Assembly (NCBI GenBank): GCA_026002935.1
Contig: BPGH01000001.1
Span: forward strand, 1,847,965 to 1,911,964
Direction of reading: 5' to 3'
From: Acidimicrobiia bacterium
Lineage (GTDB): Bacteria; Actinomycetota; Acidimicrobiia; IMCC26256; PALSA-610
Length of the DNA: 64,000 nt
Of this stretch, positions 53,816 to 62,661 are shown piece after piece (within the stretch, counting starts at the first letter, position 1; each line of letters opens with the position of its first letter). Position numbers and translations under genes: made by a program. A model generated the notes under the pieces. That model was not told the DNA's origin, did no database searches, and saw only the letters and a program-made list of their open reading frames with translations.

Positions 53816-54302
53816 CGGCGATGGGGCGCGCGAACCCGCGTCGGTGCCGCCGACGTCGGTCGCGATCGGTCCGTTCGGTCGTGGAGCACCCTCAAGGGTC
53901 CCAGGCGGCGCGCCGGCGAGGGTCGTGTCCGGGGCGGAGAACCGCTACGCCGTTCGCGCGGTGGGTGGACGACGCGCGCCCGATCACGGCATACGTGCAG
54001 ATGTGATCGGTATGGCACGACAACAGCGGGTTCGCTGAGGCAGCGTGAACACCCGACGTGGCGCGACGTTCCCTCATCGCCGGATCGCGCCGGAAACACA
54101 CACGCTGCGTGCACTTTCGGCGTTGCACGTTGCGTGGTCTGGGTGCTACTTCCTAACGACGGGGCGAACGTGGGCTGGCCAGTCGGTGAATTTCCCGCGG
54201 CAGGAGTGCCATGCACGTTGGCAACTGGAGGCGGCGTCGCCCCCGTGACGGAGCGGCGCAGCGGTACGGCCCCGTCGTCACCCGAGTCCCCGAGCGAACC
54301 CG
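53816..54302. promoter_or_regulatory. Divergent control region between the polysaccharide arm and the LuxR regulators
   Basis: 487 bases without a convincing gene between the divergent starts at 53815 and 54303. The part at about 53990-54215 is visibly less GC-rich than its surroundings, as expected for promoters, and contains near-repeated GTTGCACGTTGCGTGG and GCACGTTGGCAAC segments (about 54121-54137 and 54213-54226). This is the likely control point of the 53.8-to-42.4-kb arm. No box with a known consensus is recognised. Confidence 0.45.
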
Positions 54303-54968
54303 ATGAGGACCGCACGCGTGCTCGTCGTGCACCCCGAGCGGCTCGCGGCCGAGGCGGTCTCGCGCCGCCTCGACTCCGAGCCGTGCCTGCGCACCGTCGA
54401 GATCGCGGGCACGGCGGCGTCCGCGCAGCACGCGGTGGAGGCACTCGGTCCCGACGTGATCGTCGTGTACCTCGACGGTGACGAGCGGGGGGTGTTCGAC
54501 CTCACGACGCGGCTCGCCGAGCGCACACCGCCGATCGCGTCCGTCGTCGTGCTCGGCAACGGCGCCAGCAACGGTGTGATGGCGCCGAAGGTGATCCGGG
54601 CGGGCGCCCGGGGCATCGTCGCGAAGGACAGCCCGGCGGAGGAGCTCGTCCGCGCGGTCACTGCCGTCGCATCGGGCGACGCCTGGGTCTCGACCTCGCT
54701 GCTCGGCGCGGTGATCCGGGAGCTGCAGTCCTCGGTTCCCCGCCCGAACGAGTACGACGAGCGCCTCGCGCGGCTCACGCCGCGCGAGCGGGAGGTGCTC
54801 GATCGCCTCGTTGCGGGGTGCGACCGGGCGACGATCGCGCGCGACCTGGCGATCTCGCTCGGCACCGTGCGCACGCACATGCGGAACATCCTCGCCAAGC
54901 TCGAGGTCCACTCGAGCCTCGAGGCCGCGAGCGTGGCGCGCCGCTGCAACGGAGCGCTCCACAACTGA
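54303..54968 (+). CDS. LuxR-family regulator with atypical receiver domain
   Basis: 221 residues from ATG 54303. The N-terminal half has the receiver fold but lacks standard residues: the acidic pair is replaced by VVHPER, and the phospho-acceptor place reads VIVVYLDGD with Tyr aligned to Asp; the Lys is kept (GIVAKDS). C-terminal LuxR HTH (~155-212): LTPREREVLDRLVAG ... GTVRTHMRNILAKLEVHSSLEAA. Phosphorylation-independent regulation is likely. Its position beside the start of the minus-strand polysaccharide arm suggests it may control it. Confidence 0.85.
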   Translation: MRTARVLVVHPERLAAEAVSRRLDSEPCLRTVEIAGTAASAQHAVEALGPDVIVVYLDGDERGVFDLTTRLAERTPPIASVVVLGNGASNGVMAPKVIRAGARGIVAKDSPAEELVRAVTAVASGDAWVSTSLLGAVIRELQSSVPRPNEYDERLARLTPREREVLDRLVAGCDRATIARDLAISLGTVRTHMRNILAKLEVHSSLEAASVARRCNGALHN

Positions 54969-55017
54969 CCTGGCGGATCGGTCGGCGCGTCGCGTCCGCG
55001 ACGACGCGACCGCGCGG

Positions 55018-55653
55018 TCAGGACGCCGCCTGGGTCTCCGACTGCTCCTCGAGGTCGAACAGCGAGAGCAGCGAGTGCTCGATGACCACCGCGACCGCCT
55101 GGAGGCGGCTGTGGACGCCGAGCTTCGCCAGCACGTTCTGCACGTGCGTACGGGCGGTGGCCTGGCTGATCTTCAGACGCGCCGCGAGCGCCTTCGTGCT
55201 CTCGCCCTGGATGAGGCCCGCGAGCACCTCGGTCTCGCGGGCCGTGAGCAGGGCCCGCGTCGGCTTGCCGTTCGCGGCCGGCGACTTGGCCCGTCGGGTG
55301 CGCGGCGGCTTGCACTCCCCGTCGGAGCGCAGGACCTGCACGAGGTGCTGCAGGCTGTCCCCGGTGGTGATCCAGCCGTGCACTCCGGTCTTCGCCACCG
55401 CGGCGATCTCGTGCGTCTCGTCGTCGACGAGCGCGAGCACGCGGGGCCGCTGCGGCGAGGCCGCGAGGCACTTCATCGCGTCGAACGCGCCGGTGACGCG
55501 CACGTCGATGAGCACGGTTTGCGCCGTTTCGGCCATGCCGAGCGCCTCTTCGATCCTGCTCGCGACCGCGACGTCGAAGCCCTCTTCCTCGAGCGCGATC
55601 CGGATGACGTCCGCGGCAAGGCCGTCGCGATGACACACGAGCGTGGTTGACAT
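55018..55653 (-). CDS. LuxR-family regulator with atypical receiver domain
   Basis: 211 residues from ATG 55653. Receiver-like domain keeps a phospho-acceptor-like Asp (TVLIDVRVTG) but lacks the acidic pair (LVCHRDGL) and the usual Lys (GWITTGDS). Basic linker (PPRTRRAKSPAANGKPTR) then LuxR HTH: LTARETEVLAGLIQGESTKALAARL ... ATARTHVQNVLAKLGVHSRLQA. It converges on the regulator at 54303, with 49 bases between the stops, and shares its overall design. Targets unknown. Confidence 0.85.
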   Translation of the reverse strand: MSTTLVCHRDGLAADVIRIALEEEGFDVAVASRIEEALGMAETAQTVLIDVRVTGAFDAMKCLAASPQRPRVLALVDDETHEIAAVAKTGVHGWITTGDSLQHLVQVLRSDGECKPPRTRRAKSPAANGKPTRALLTARETEVLAGLIQGESTKALAARLKISQATARTHVQNVLAKLGVHSRLQAVAVVIEHSLLSLFDLEEQSETQAAS

Positions 55654-55760
55654 GAACGCGCCTCGCAGTGAGCTCCGCCCTTTCCCGGCCCGAAGCTTGC
55701 CCGGTCGGGCCGCGCCGCGCCTCATCCAATGCGCGTATTCCGCCGCGCGCGCCCGAGACG

Positions 55761-56489
55761 TCACCCGGTGGCGCCCGGGTACTGCTCCTCGTACGCCGTG
55801 GCGAGCTCGGTGAGTGCGCGGCCGCCGTCGCCGCCGAACGAGGCGCCGTGCATGATCGCGAGGGTCGCCGGGCGGAGGTCGGCGAGCGCCCGCAGCACCT
55901 CGCCCGTCTGCGGCGCCAGCGACGACGCCCGGAACACGGCCTCGGCCGCCATCGCGGGCCCGACGACGTCGTACCCGACCAGCGGATCGGGGTCGCCGAG
56001 GTGCGTGAAGAGGTCGCCGCACAAGAGGGTGCGCGTCGTCTCCTCGAACAGCAGCTGGGCCTCCCAGCCGTGGGGCACGTGCGAGGTCGGGACCTGGCGG
56101 ACCCGCTTGCCGCCGAGGTCGACGACCTCGCCGTCGGCGAGCGGGCGCGGCGGCCGGTCGCACAGGTCGTTCAGCGACACGTCGCACCCGAGGGCGCCGA
56201 AGGTGACCTGCGAGCGCGGGGCGGCTTCGAGCCACAGGTTCATCGCGCCGCACTCGTCGGCCTCCACGTGGCCGAAGCTGATCCAGCGCAGGGTCTCCAC
56301 CGGCACGACCCGGGCGACGGCCTCCGCGACCAGGGGGAACATCCCCCGCGGCCCGGTGTGGAACAGGAGCGGCTCGTCGGCCCTCACGAGGAACTGGTTG
56401 AACGTGAATCCGGCGGGCGCGGCCACCTCCGGCACGAAGGTCGAGAGGCGGTAGATCCCGTCGGCGATCTCGTCGATCCGTGTCTGCAT
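55761..56489 (-). CDS. Metallo-beta-lactamase-fold protein of the diiron (flavodiiron-like) group
   Basis: 242 residues from ATG 56489. Metal-site sequence HVEADECGAMN gives H74-x-E76-x-D78-E79, the H-x-E-x-D pattern of flavodiiron/ODP proteins, but with Glu where those have His. Further ligands are probably H137 or H140 (PTSHVPHGWEA), D159 (LLCGDLFTH) and a late His (AIMHGASF). No flavodoxin domain is attached. Such stand-alone proteins may reduce O2 or NO, or act as sensors; function is not established here. Confidence 0.78.
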   Translation of the reverse strand: MQTRIDEIADGIYRLSTFVPEVAAPAGFTFNQFLVRADEPLLFHTGPRGMFPLVAEAVARVVPVETLRWISFGHVEADECGAMNLWLEAAPRSQVTFGALGCDVSLNDLCDRPPRPLADGEVVDLGGKRVRQVPTSHVPHGWEAQLLFEETTRTLLCGDLFTHLGDPDPLVGYDVVGPAMAAEAVFRASSLAPQTGEVLRALADLRPATLAIMHGASFGGDGGRALTELATAYEEQYPGATG

Positions 56490-56502
56490 GCCCGGGAGGC
56501 GT

Positions 56503-58481
56503 TCATCGCGGCGGCGTCCCGTTCACCCGGGACCGAACGAAACGGAAGCGGATGCCGTCGGCCCGGTCCGGCTCGAAGGCGCAGAACGTCCCGGTCCGGA
56601 CCGCCCGGTCCAGGGCCCGGCCCGCGTCGGGGAGCGCCTCGGTGATGCGGGCGATCGCCGAGCGCAGCGCCCGGGTCACGTTGAGGCGGGCGCGCTCGGC
56701 GGGGGAGGAGGCGGTGCGGGCGCGTCCCCCGAGCCCGAACGCCCGCGCGAGCTCGGCGACGAGCCCGTCGAGCTCCTGTTGGGCGCGTGCCGCCCGGTCG
56801 TCGTCGGCGCGCGCCAGGGCCTCGTCGACCTGGGCGCGCAGCTCCTCGACCCGCCGGCGGTAGGCGGCCCGGGTCCGCGCGTCGGCGACCGGGCCGGCGT
56901 CCCCGAGCCCGCGCCGGGCGACGCCCTCGTCCGCGGGCGCGACGCCCTTCGACGAGATCGACGAGGTCGAGGGCGTGGCGCTCGACCCCGGGGTGCGCGA
57001 CCAGCTCCGCGAGGTAGCGCAGGCCCTTGGTGTCGCGCAGCCGCACGGTCGTCGTGTCGCACTCGACGGTCCACCACCGCCCGTCGAACGCGAGGGTCGC
57101 GACCGGGCACGCCGGCGCGCCGGGCGGCGCGGCGGGCACGAGCCGGTCGAGCAGCGCGGCGTCGTCGGCCGCCAGCACGACGTCGAGGTCGGTGAGCGTC
57201 GCGCGGGCGGCGCGGGCCTCGACGAGCGCGGCGGCGCGGTCGCCGGCGAGCTCGTGCACGCGCGCGAGGTCGATGCCGACGCGCAACCGCGCGTACGGCA
57301 GCTCGGTCCCGCTCAGCGCGGCGAGGGCGTCGTGGAGGTCCGCGACGGCCGCGTGCAGGTCCGCACGCGCGACGTGCACGCGGGCGCGCAGCCGCAACGC
57401 CTCCGCGGCGAGGGCCGGCAGGCCGAGCCCCGCGACGCGTCGGTCGAGCTCGGCCGACGCGTCGGCGGCGCCGTCCGGGTCGCCGCGCCCGAGCTCCGCC
57501 TCGAGGAGCACGCCGAGGAGCGTCGCCGCGCGCACGCGGTCGTCGCCGACGAGCCGCAGGCCCCGGCGGGCGACCGCGCACGCCAGCTCGTGGTCGCCGC
57601 GCGCGAGGTGCAGGCGGGCGGTGGGGAGCAGCGCCTGCACGAAGTGGTCGCGGCCGAGCAGCAGCGCCTCCGCCTCGGCGAGGCGCCCCTGCAGGATCCG
57701 CAGCTCGGCGAGCGTGATCGGCGGGTGCCACGCCGCGCCGGGCATGACCGCGTCGATGGCCTCGTACGCCCGGACGAGGACCTCCTCGGCCTCGCTCCAG
57801 CGGCCGGCGTGGACGAGCAGGATCCCGCGCACGCTGTCGCAGTGGCTGCTCACGATCGCGGGCGCCCCCGGATCGCCGCCGATCAGGCCGCGGCGGCGCA
57901 GCAGGTCGCTCCAGGCACGCACGCGCGCGAAGTCGGCCGTGTAGTAGCACGCGGTGTAGAAGGAGCACGCGGCCTTCCCCGAGCACCTCGACGTCGCCGG
58001 CGGCGCCGCCGCACGCGAGGGCCATCGCCTCGTCGATCATCGCCATGCCGTCGGTGACGTTCCCGGCCTGGACCCGCGCGAGTCCGCCGTCCGCGAGGGC
58101 CTTCACCTCGAGGTCCGCGTCGCGGAACCGGCGGGCGCGGTCGAGGGCGAGCGCGGCGCGCTCCTCGAGCACCGCGGGGTCGTCGACGTCGCAGCCCATC
58201 GGCGCGACCGCCACCCACCCCTGCTCGACGCACGGCTCCTCGTCCGCGAGCAGCCGCTGCGCGCGCTCGAACCACGGCCGGGCGGCGACCCGGTTGGACA
58301 GCACGATCTCGAACAGCTCGCCGAGGCGCGCGCAAGCGACGGCCTCGCCGCGGGGGTCGCCGGCGGCGTGGAAGGCGCGGATCGCGGCCGAGAAGCGCAC
58401 GATCGCCTCGTCGGGCCGGCCCGCGACGGCCGCCTCGTAGCCCTCCCGCACGAGGAGCGGCCCGTCGGCGGCGGTGTCCAC
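56503..58481 (-). CDS. TPR-rich regulator/ATPase-type C-terminal protein, split by two frameshifts
   Basis: Start GTG 58481, stop TGA 56503-56505. The N-terminal and middle parts are helical TPR-like repeats (YEAAVAGRPDEAIVRF ..., RWSEAEEVLVRAYEAI, GRLAEAEALLLGR). The end contains a domain known from the C-termini of large actinobacterial ATPase/BTAD-type regulators: VRLRDTKGLRYLAELVAHPG, AAYRRRVEELRAQ, RARLNVTRALRSAI and VRTGTFCAFEPD. Breaks: one extra C/G in a run at 57977-57980 (between VEVLG and KAACSFYT) and one at 56945-56947. Intact length would be about 658 residues. No nucleotide-binding domain is present, so it may be a stand-alone helper or a truncated family member. Confidence 0.68.
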
Positions 58482-58575
58482 GGGGGCAGCGTAAGCCGGT
58501 GACGGCCGCCGGGGTGCCCGGCTGCCGGCGCGATGCGGACCGTTCCGGTCCGCGACGGGTGCGAGACTCGGCGCG

Positions 58576-59592
58576 ATGCACGACACGGCCGGCCGCCTGC
58601 TCCGGCTCCTCTCCCTCCTGCAGTCGCGACCCACCTGGGCGGGCCACGAGCTCGCCGCCCGGCTCGGCGTGACGCTGCGGACGGTGCGCCGCGACGTCGA
58701 CCGGCTGCGCCGCATCGGCTACCCGGTCGAGGCGACGCCCGGGCCCGACGGCGGGTACCGGCTCGGCCCGGGCGGGGCGCTGCCGCCGCTGCTCCTCGAC
58801 GACGACGAGGCCGTCGCCGTCGCGGTCGGTCTGCGCGCCGCGACCTCCGGGTCGGTGATCGGCATCGAGGACGCCGCCGTCGCCGCCCTGCGCAAGCTGG
58901 AACAGGTGTTGCCCGCGCGCCTGCGTCCGCGGGTCGTCGCGCTGTCGTCCGTGACGGTGTCGCTCGCCGGCCGTGCCGGTGACGCGGTCGACGGCGACGT
59001 GCTGGTCACGATCGCGCAGGCCTGCCAGGGGTCCGAGCGGCTGCGGTTCGCGTACCGCGACCGCGCCGAGCGCGCGAGCGAGCGGACCGTCGAACCGTAC
59101 CGGCTCGTGTCGACGGGCCGGCGTTGGTACCTGGTCGCACGCGACGTCAGACGCGCGGCGTGGCGCACGTTCCGGGTGGACCGGATGCGGGCGGTCACCG
59201 CCACCGGCCACCGGTTCGTCCTCGACGACCCGCCCGACGCGGCCGCGCTCGTCGCGGAGGGCCTGTCGATCGCCCCGTACCGCCACCGCGCGCGCCTGCT
59301 GCTGCGCGCGCCCGCAGGCGACGTCGCGTCGCGGGTGCCGCCCACCGTCGCGATGGTCGAGGCCGTGGACGAGCGGTCGTGCGTGCTCGAGACCGGCGCG
59401 GACCAGCTCGACTGGATCCTCGCGCACGTGCTGATGCTCGGCGTCGACTTCGAGGTGCTGGAGCCGGCGGCGCTGCAGGAACGGGCGCGCGTGCTGGCGG
59501 CACGTCTCGCCGGCGCGGTCGGCACGCCTGCCGGCCCCGCGCCGTCGCCGGCGGCCGCCGCCCGCGCCCGGGCGGCGAGGTCCGCCGGCTGA
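58576..59592 (+). CDS. WYL-domain transcriptional regulator (HTH_11 type)
   Basis: 338 residues from ATG 58576. N-terminal winged HTH (~5-60; LAARLGVTLRTVRRDVDRLRRIGYPVEA), WYL domain (~140-225) with RLRFAYRDRAE, YRLVSTGRRWYLVARD and FRVDRMRAV, and a C-terminal WCX segment. WYL domains sense nucleic acids or other ligands and often repress neighbours. The TIGR03086 gene follows with 28 bases between, suggesting cotranscription. It is divergent from the TPR gene. Confidence 0.9.
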   Translation: MHDTAGRLLRLLSLLQSRPTWAGHELAARLGVTLRTVRRDVDRLRRIGYPVEATPGPDGGYRLGPGGALPPLLLDDDEAVAVAVGLRAATSGSVIGIEDAAVAALRKLEQVLPARLRPRVVALSSVTVSLAGRAGDAVDGDVLVTIAQACQGSERLRFAYRDRAERASERTVEPYRLVSTGRRWYLVARDVRRAAWRTFRVDRMRAVTATGHRFVLDDPPDAAALVAEGLSIAPYRHRARLLLRAPAGDVASRVPPTVAMVEAVDERSCVLETGADQLDWILAHVLMLGVDFEVLEPAALQERARVLAARLAGAVGTPAGPAPSPAAAARARAARSAG

Positions 59593-59620
59593 GTCGGGAG
59601 AAGGAACACAGGAGGTATCC

Positions 59621-60169
59621 GTGAGCGCCATCGCCGACCGCTACCGCCGGCTGTCCGGCGCGTTCGCCGAGAAGATCGCGGGGGTCCCGCCCGACGGCTG
59701 GGGGCGCCCGACCCCGTGCGAGGGCTGGACGGTGCGCGACCTCGTGCGCCACGTGGTGGACACGCAGGTGATGTTCCGGCGGCTCGCCGGCCGCGACACG
59801 CCGCCGCTCCCGTCCGTGGACGACGACCCGCTCGGCGCGTTCCGCGCCGCGAGCGCGGCGGTGCAGGCCGACCTCGACGACCCCGAGCGCGCCGGGACCG
59901 AGTACGAGGGCTACCTCGGGCGCTCGACGTTCGCCGAGGGCATCGACCGGTTCGCGTCGTTCGACCTCGTCGTCCACGCCTGGGACCTCGCGCGCGCGAC
60001 CGGACAGGACGAACGCATCGACCCGGCGGAGATCCCGGTCCTGCGCGCGCATGCCGAATCGTTCGGGGACGCGTTGCGGAGCCCGGGGGCGTTCGGCCCG
60101 CCGGTCGAGGCCCCGGCGGGTGCCGACGAGCAGGCGCGGCTGCTGGCCTTCCTGGGCCGGCGCGTGTGA
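59621..60169 (+). CDS. TIGR03086 family metal-binding protein (DinB/mycothiol-transferase-like)
   Basis: 182 residues from GTG 59621 with a perfect AGGAGGT at 59610-59616. Mycothiol-dependent maleylpyruvate-isomerase N-terminal-like fold: WGRPTPCEGWTVRDLVRHVVDTQ (~27-49, with a metal-ligand His), FDLVVHAWDLARATGQ (~120-135, second His) and a C-terminal FG..V segment. Such proteins are frequent in actinobacteria and often act on small thiol-linked or hydrophobic substrates. Likely controlled by the WYL regulator beside it. Confidence 0.85.
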   Translation: MSAIADRYRRLSGAFAEKIAGVPPDGWGRPTPCEGWTVRDLVRHVVDTQVMFRRLAGRDTPPLPSVDDDPLGAFRAASAAVQADLDDPERAGTEYEGYLGRSTFAEGIDRFASFDLVVHAWDLARATGQDERIDPAEIPVLRAHAESFGDALRSPGAFGPPVEAPAGADEQARLLAFLGRRV

Positions 60170-60232
60170 CGGGGCTCGGGCGAGCGCGTCGTCGCGGGCC
60201 CGTGGGAGGCGGGTGCGGCGCGCGTCCGCCCG

Positions 60233-61345
60233 TCAGCGGGCGCCGTCGGTCCAGTCGGTGAACCCGGACGGCTCGTGCGGCCCGAGGACGGCGTGCTCGA
60301 AGATCCCCCAGCCCTCGTGCCCGTCGAACGTGGCCCGGGCGACGTGGTCGGTGAAAGCGAACGCGGCGCGCCCGGCGACGGCCGGGTCGTCGTGGTCGTA
60401 CACCGCGCCGGCGACGTGCAGGTCGCCGTGCCAGGTGCCGTGCAGCCAGTCGGGGTCGCCGCCGTAGCCGGTGCCGACGTTCAGCGGGATCCCGAGGAGC
60501 GGTTGGATCTCCAGCGTGTGGGGCTTGCCGTCGCGCCCGGTGAGCGTGAACGACGCGCGCACGGGCCGGCGGGTCCCCGGCTCGTACTCGACCTCGGGCA
60601 ACGGCCACCCGAGCTGCTCGACCGGCCGGCCCGTCGCCTCCGGCCACACGCGGATCGCGAGGTTCGTGTTGCGCAGGCCCGTCCGGTTCTCCTCGACGAT
60701 CAGGTGCAGCGCGAAGTCGTCGAACCGCAGCGGAACCCAGCACCAGTACATGCCGTCGAACGGCCGGGGGCGGCCGGGCGGCTCGGGCTCGCCGACGGGG
60801 CGGATCCCCCACGACCGGTCGCGCGTCGCGGTGTAGCGCTGCGGGGTCACCTCGACGGTCTCGCCCCCGAACCGCAGCTCGCCCTCCCAGGTGCCGACCC
60901 CGGCGAAGCGCGCCGCCTCCAACAGGATCCGGTCGCCCTGGCGGACGACGTGCTGGGGCTCGGCGATCGGCCCGTACTCGGACACGTACAGGAGGTCGAA
61001 GCCGACCCCGTGCTCGTCCGCGTCGCACACGAGACGGATCCGGTGGAACGGCTCGAGCACCTCGATGCGGTACGGGCCGATCTGCTGGCTCGTCCGGTCG
61101 TCGGGACGCGCCCCCGAGACGCGCACCGCCCACTGCCGCTTCCCGCGCCGGACGGTCGCGTAGGCGTCGATGACGCCGAGGTTCGGGTACACGCCGAGGC
61201 CGGTGATGAAGAAGGCGTCGGCCTCGTGGTCGACGCCCTGGTAGATGCAGCGGTCGTAGAAGTGCCGGTCGCTCGTGCCGACGTAGCGCATCGGCAGCGG
61301 GAGCTGATGGATCGGATACTCGTCGAGCGGGTCGAATTCGAGCAC
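60233..61345 (-). CDS. Uncharacterised 370-residue protein (DUF7064/DUF7065-like)
   Basis: 370 residues from GTG 61345 with GGAGG about 8 bases upstream. No signal peptide or membrane segment. Beta-rich sequence with PLPMRYVGTSDRHFYDRCIYQG, RLVCDADEHGVGFDLLY, RDRSWGIRPVGEP and FDGMYWCWVPLRFDDFALHLIVEEN. This pattern recurs in a family of actinobacterial proteins annotated only as DUF7064/DUF7065, with a lipocalin-like or tocopherol-cyclase-like duplicated beta fold; I cannot assign a reaction. It is divergent from an amidohydrolase with 119 bases between the starts. Confidence 0.6.
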   Translation of the reverse strand: MLEFDPLDEYPIHQLPLPMRYVGTSDRHFYDRCIYQGVDHEADAFFITGLGVYPNLGVIDAYATVRRGKRQWAVRVSGARPDDRTSQQIGPYRIEVLEPFHRIRLVCDADEHGVGFDLLYVSEYGPIAEPQHVVRQGDRILLEAARFAGVGTWEGELRFGGETVEVTPQRYTATRDRSWGIRPVGEPEPPGRPRPFDGMYWCWVPLRFDDFALHLIVEENRTGLRNTNLAIRVWPEATGRPVEQLGWPLPEVEYEPGTRRPVRASFTLTGRDGKPHTLEIQPLLGIPLNVGTGYGGDPDWLHGTWHGDLHVAGAVYDHDDPAVAGRAAFAFTDHVARATFDGHEGWGIFEHAVLGPHEPSGFTDWTDGAR

Positions 61346-61464
61346 GTCGCGGCCTCCGTGGTCCGGGGGGACTGTAGCCCGGGCCGGGGCCGCGCCCCGG
61401 TGGGCCCGGCGCCGCCGCGCCGCCGCCGCGTGCGCCGCCGCCGCTCCGGCGCGACCATCGCGCC

Positions 61465-62577
61465 GTGACCGCATGCATCTCCGCCGACTCCCACGTCACC
61501 GAGCCGCCCGGCACGTACGTCGACCGCATCGACCCGCGCTATCGCGACCGGGCGCCGCGCCTCGCCCACGACCCGACGCTCGGCGACGTGATGGTGATCG
61601 ACAACGGCCAGTCGGTGGTGCCGATGTGGCTCGTCGCGGCGGCCGGACGCCCCGCCGAGGAGGTGCGGCTCGACAGCGGGCGGCGTTTCGAGGAGCTGCA
61701 CCGCGGGGGCTGGGACCCGCGGGCCCGCCTCGCCGACCAGGACGTCGACGGCGTCGCCGCGGAGGTCGTCTACCCGTCCGTCGGCATGCTGCTGTGCAAC
61801 CACCCCGACGTCGACTACCAGCACGCGTGCTTCGAGGCCTACAACCGCTGGATCGCGGAGTTCTGCGCGCACTCGCCCGACCGCCTCGTGGGCATCGGGC
61901 AGACCGCGCTGCGAACCCCCGAGGACGGGATCGCGGACCTCGAGTCGATCGCGGCGCTCGGCCTGCGCGGCGTGATGTTGCCGGGCCTCCCCCCGAACGC
62001 CGACTACGACGACCCGATGTACGACGAGTTCTGGGCGGCGGTCGTCGACCTCGGCCTGCCGCCCTCGTTCCACATCCTCACGACGCGCACCGACCAGATC
62101 CTCGCCCCTCACGTGCGCGGCCCGAAGCTCAACAACTTCATGACCATCATCCGCAGCAACCAGGACGTGATCGGGACCCTCGTCTTCGGCGGGGTGTTCG
62201 AGCGTCACCCGCGCCTGCGCGTCGTGTGTGTCGAGGCGGACGCCGGCTGGGCGCCCCACTACATGTACCGGGCCGACCACGCGTACGACCGCCACCGGAA
62301 CTGGCTGACCGCGGGGCCGCTCTCGCGCCGCCCGAGCGAGTACTTCCGCGAGCACGTGTACCTGACGTTCCAGGACGACTGGGTCGCGTTCCGCACGATC
62401 GACCTGATGAACGCGGATCGCCTCATGTGGGCCAACGACTTCCCCCACAGCGACGCGACCTGGCCGGACTCGCAGCGCCTCCTCGCGCAGCACGCCGCGC
62501 ACCTCGCGGAGGACGTCCGGCGGCGGGTCCTGCGCGACAACGCGGCCGAGCTCTACCGCATCCCTTCCGGGACCTGA
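61465..62577 (+). CDS. Amidohydrolase family 2 protein (ACMSD-like metal hydrolase)
   Basis: 370 residues from GTG 61465. TIM-barrel metal enzyme: N-terminal ISADSHVTEP (D-x-H in place of the H-x-H usual for ACMSD), GGVFERHPRLRVVCVEADAGWAPHYMYRADHAYDRHR (~250-280), then MWANDFPHSDATWPDSQ (conserved Asp). Members decarboxylate or hydrolyse aromatic or hydroxylated acids. It is divergent from the uncharacterised 60233 gene, which may share its regulator and pathway. Substrate unknown. Confidence 0.85.
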   Translation: MTACISADSHVTEPPGTYVDRIDPRYRDRAPRLAHDPTLGDVMVIDNGQSVVPMWLVAAAGRPAEEVRLDSGRRFEELHRGGWDPRARLADQDVDGVAAEVVYPSVGMLLCNHPDVDYQHACFEAYNRWIAEFCAHSPDRLVGIGQTALRTPEDGIADLESIAALGLRGVMLPGLPPNADYDDPMYDEFWAAVVDLGLPPSFHILTTRTDQILAPHVRGPKLNNFMTIIRSNQDVIGTLVFGGVFERHPRLRVVCVEADAGWAPHYMYRADHAYDRHRNWLTAGPLSRRPSEYFREHVYLTFQDDWVAFRTIDLMNADRLMWANDFPHSDATWPDSQRLLAQHAAHLAEDVRRRVLRDNAAELYRIPSGT

Positions 62578-62661
62578 GCGCCGTGTCCTAAGGTCGGGTG
62601 CAGGTGCCACGGTGCGGGCGCACCGGGGCGGCGCCGTCACGGGAGGGCCGAGAGAGCCGCG

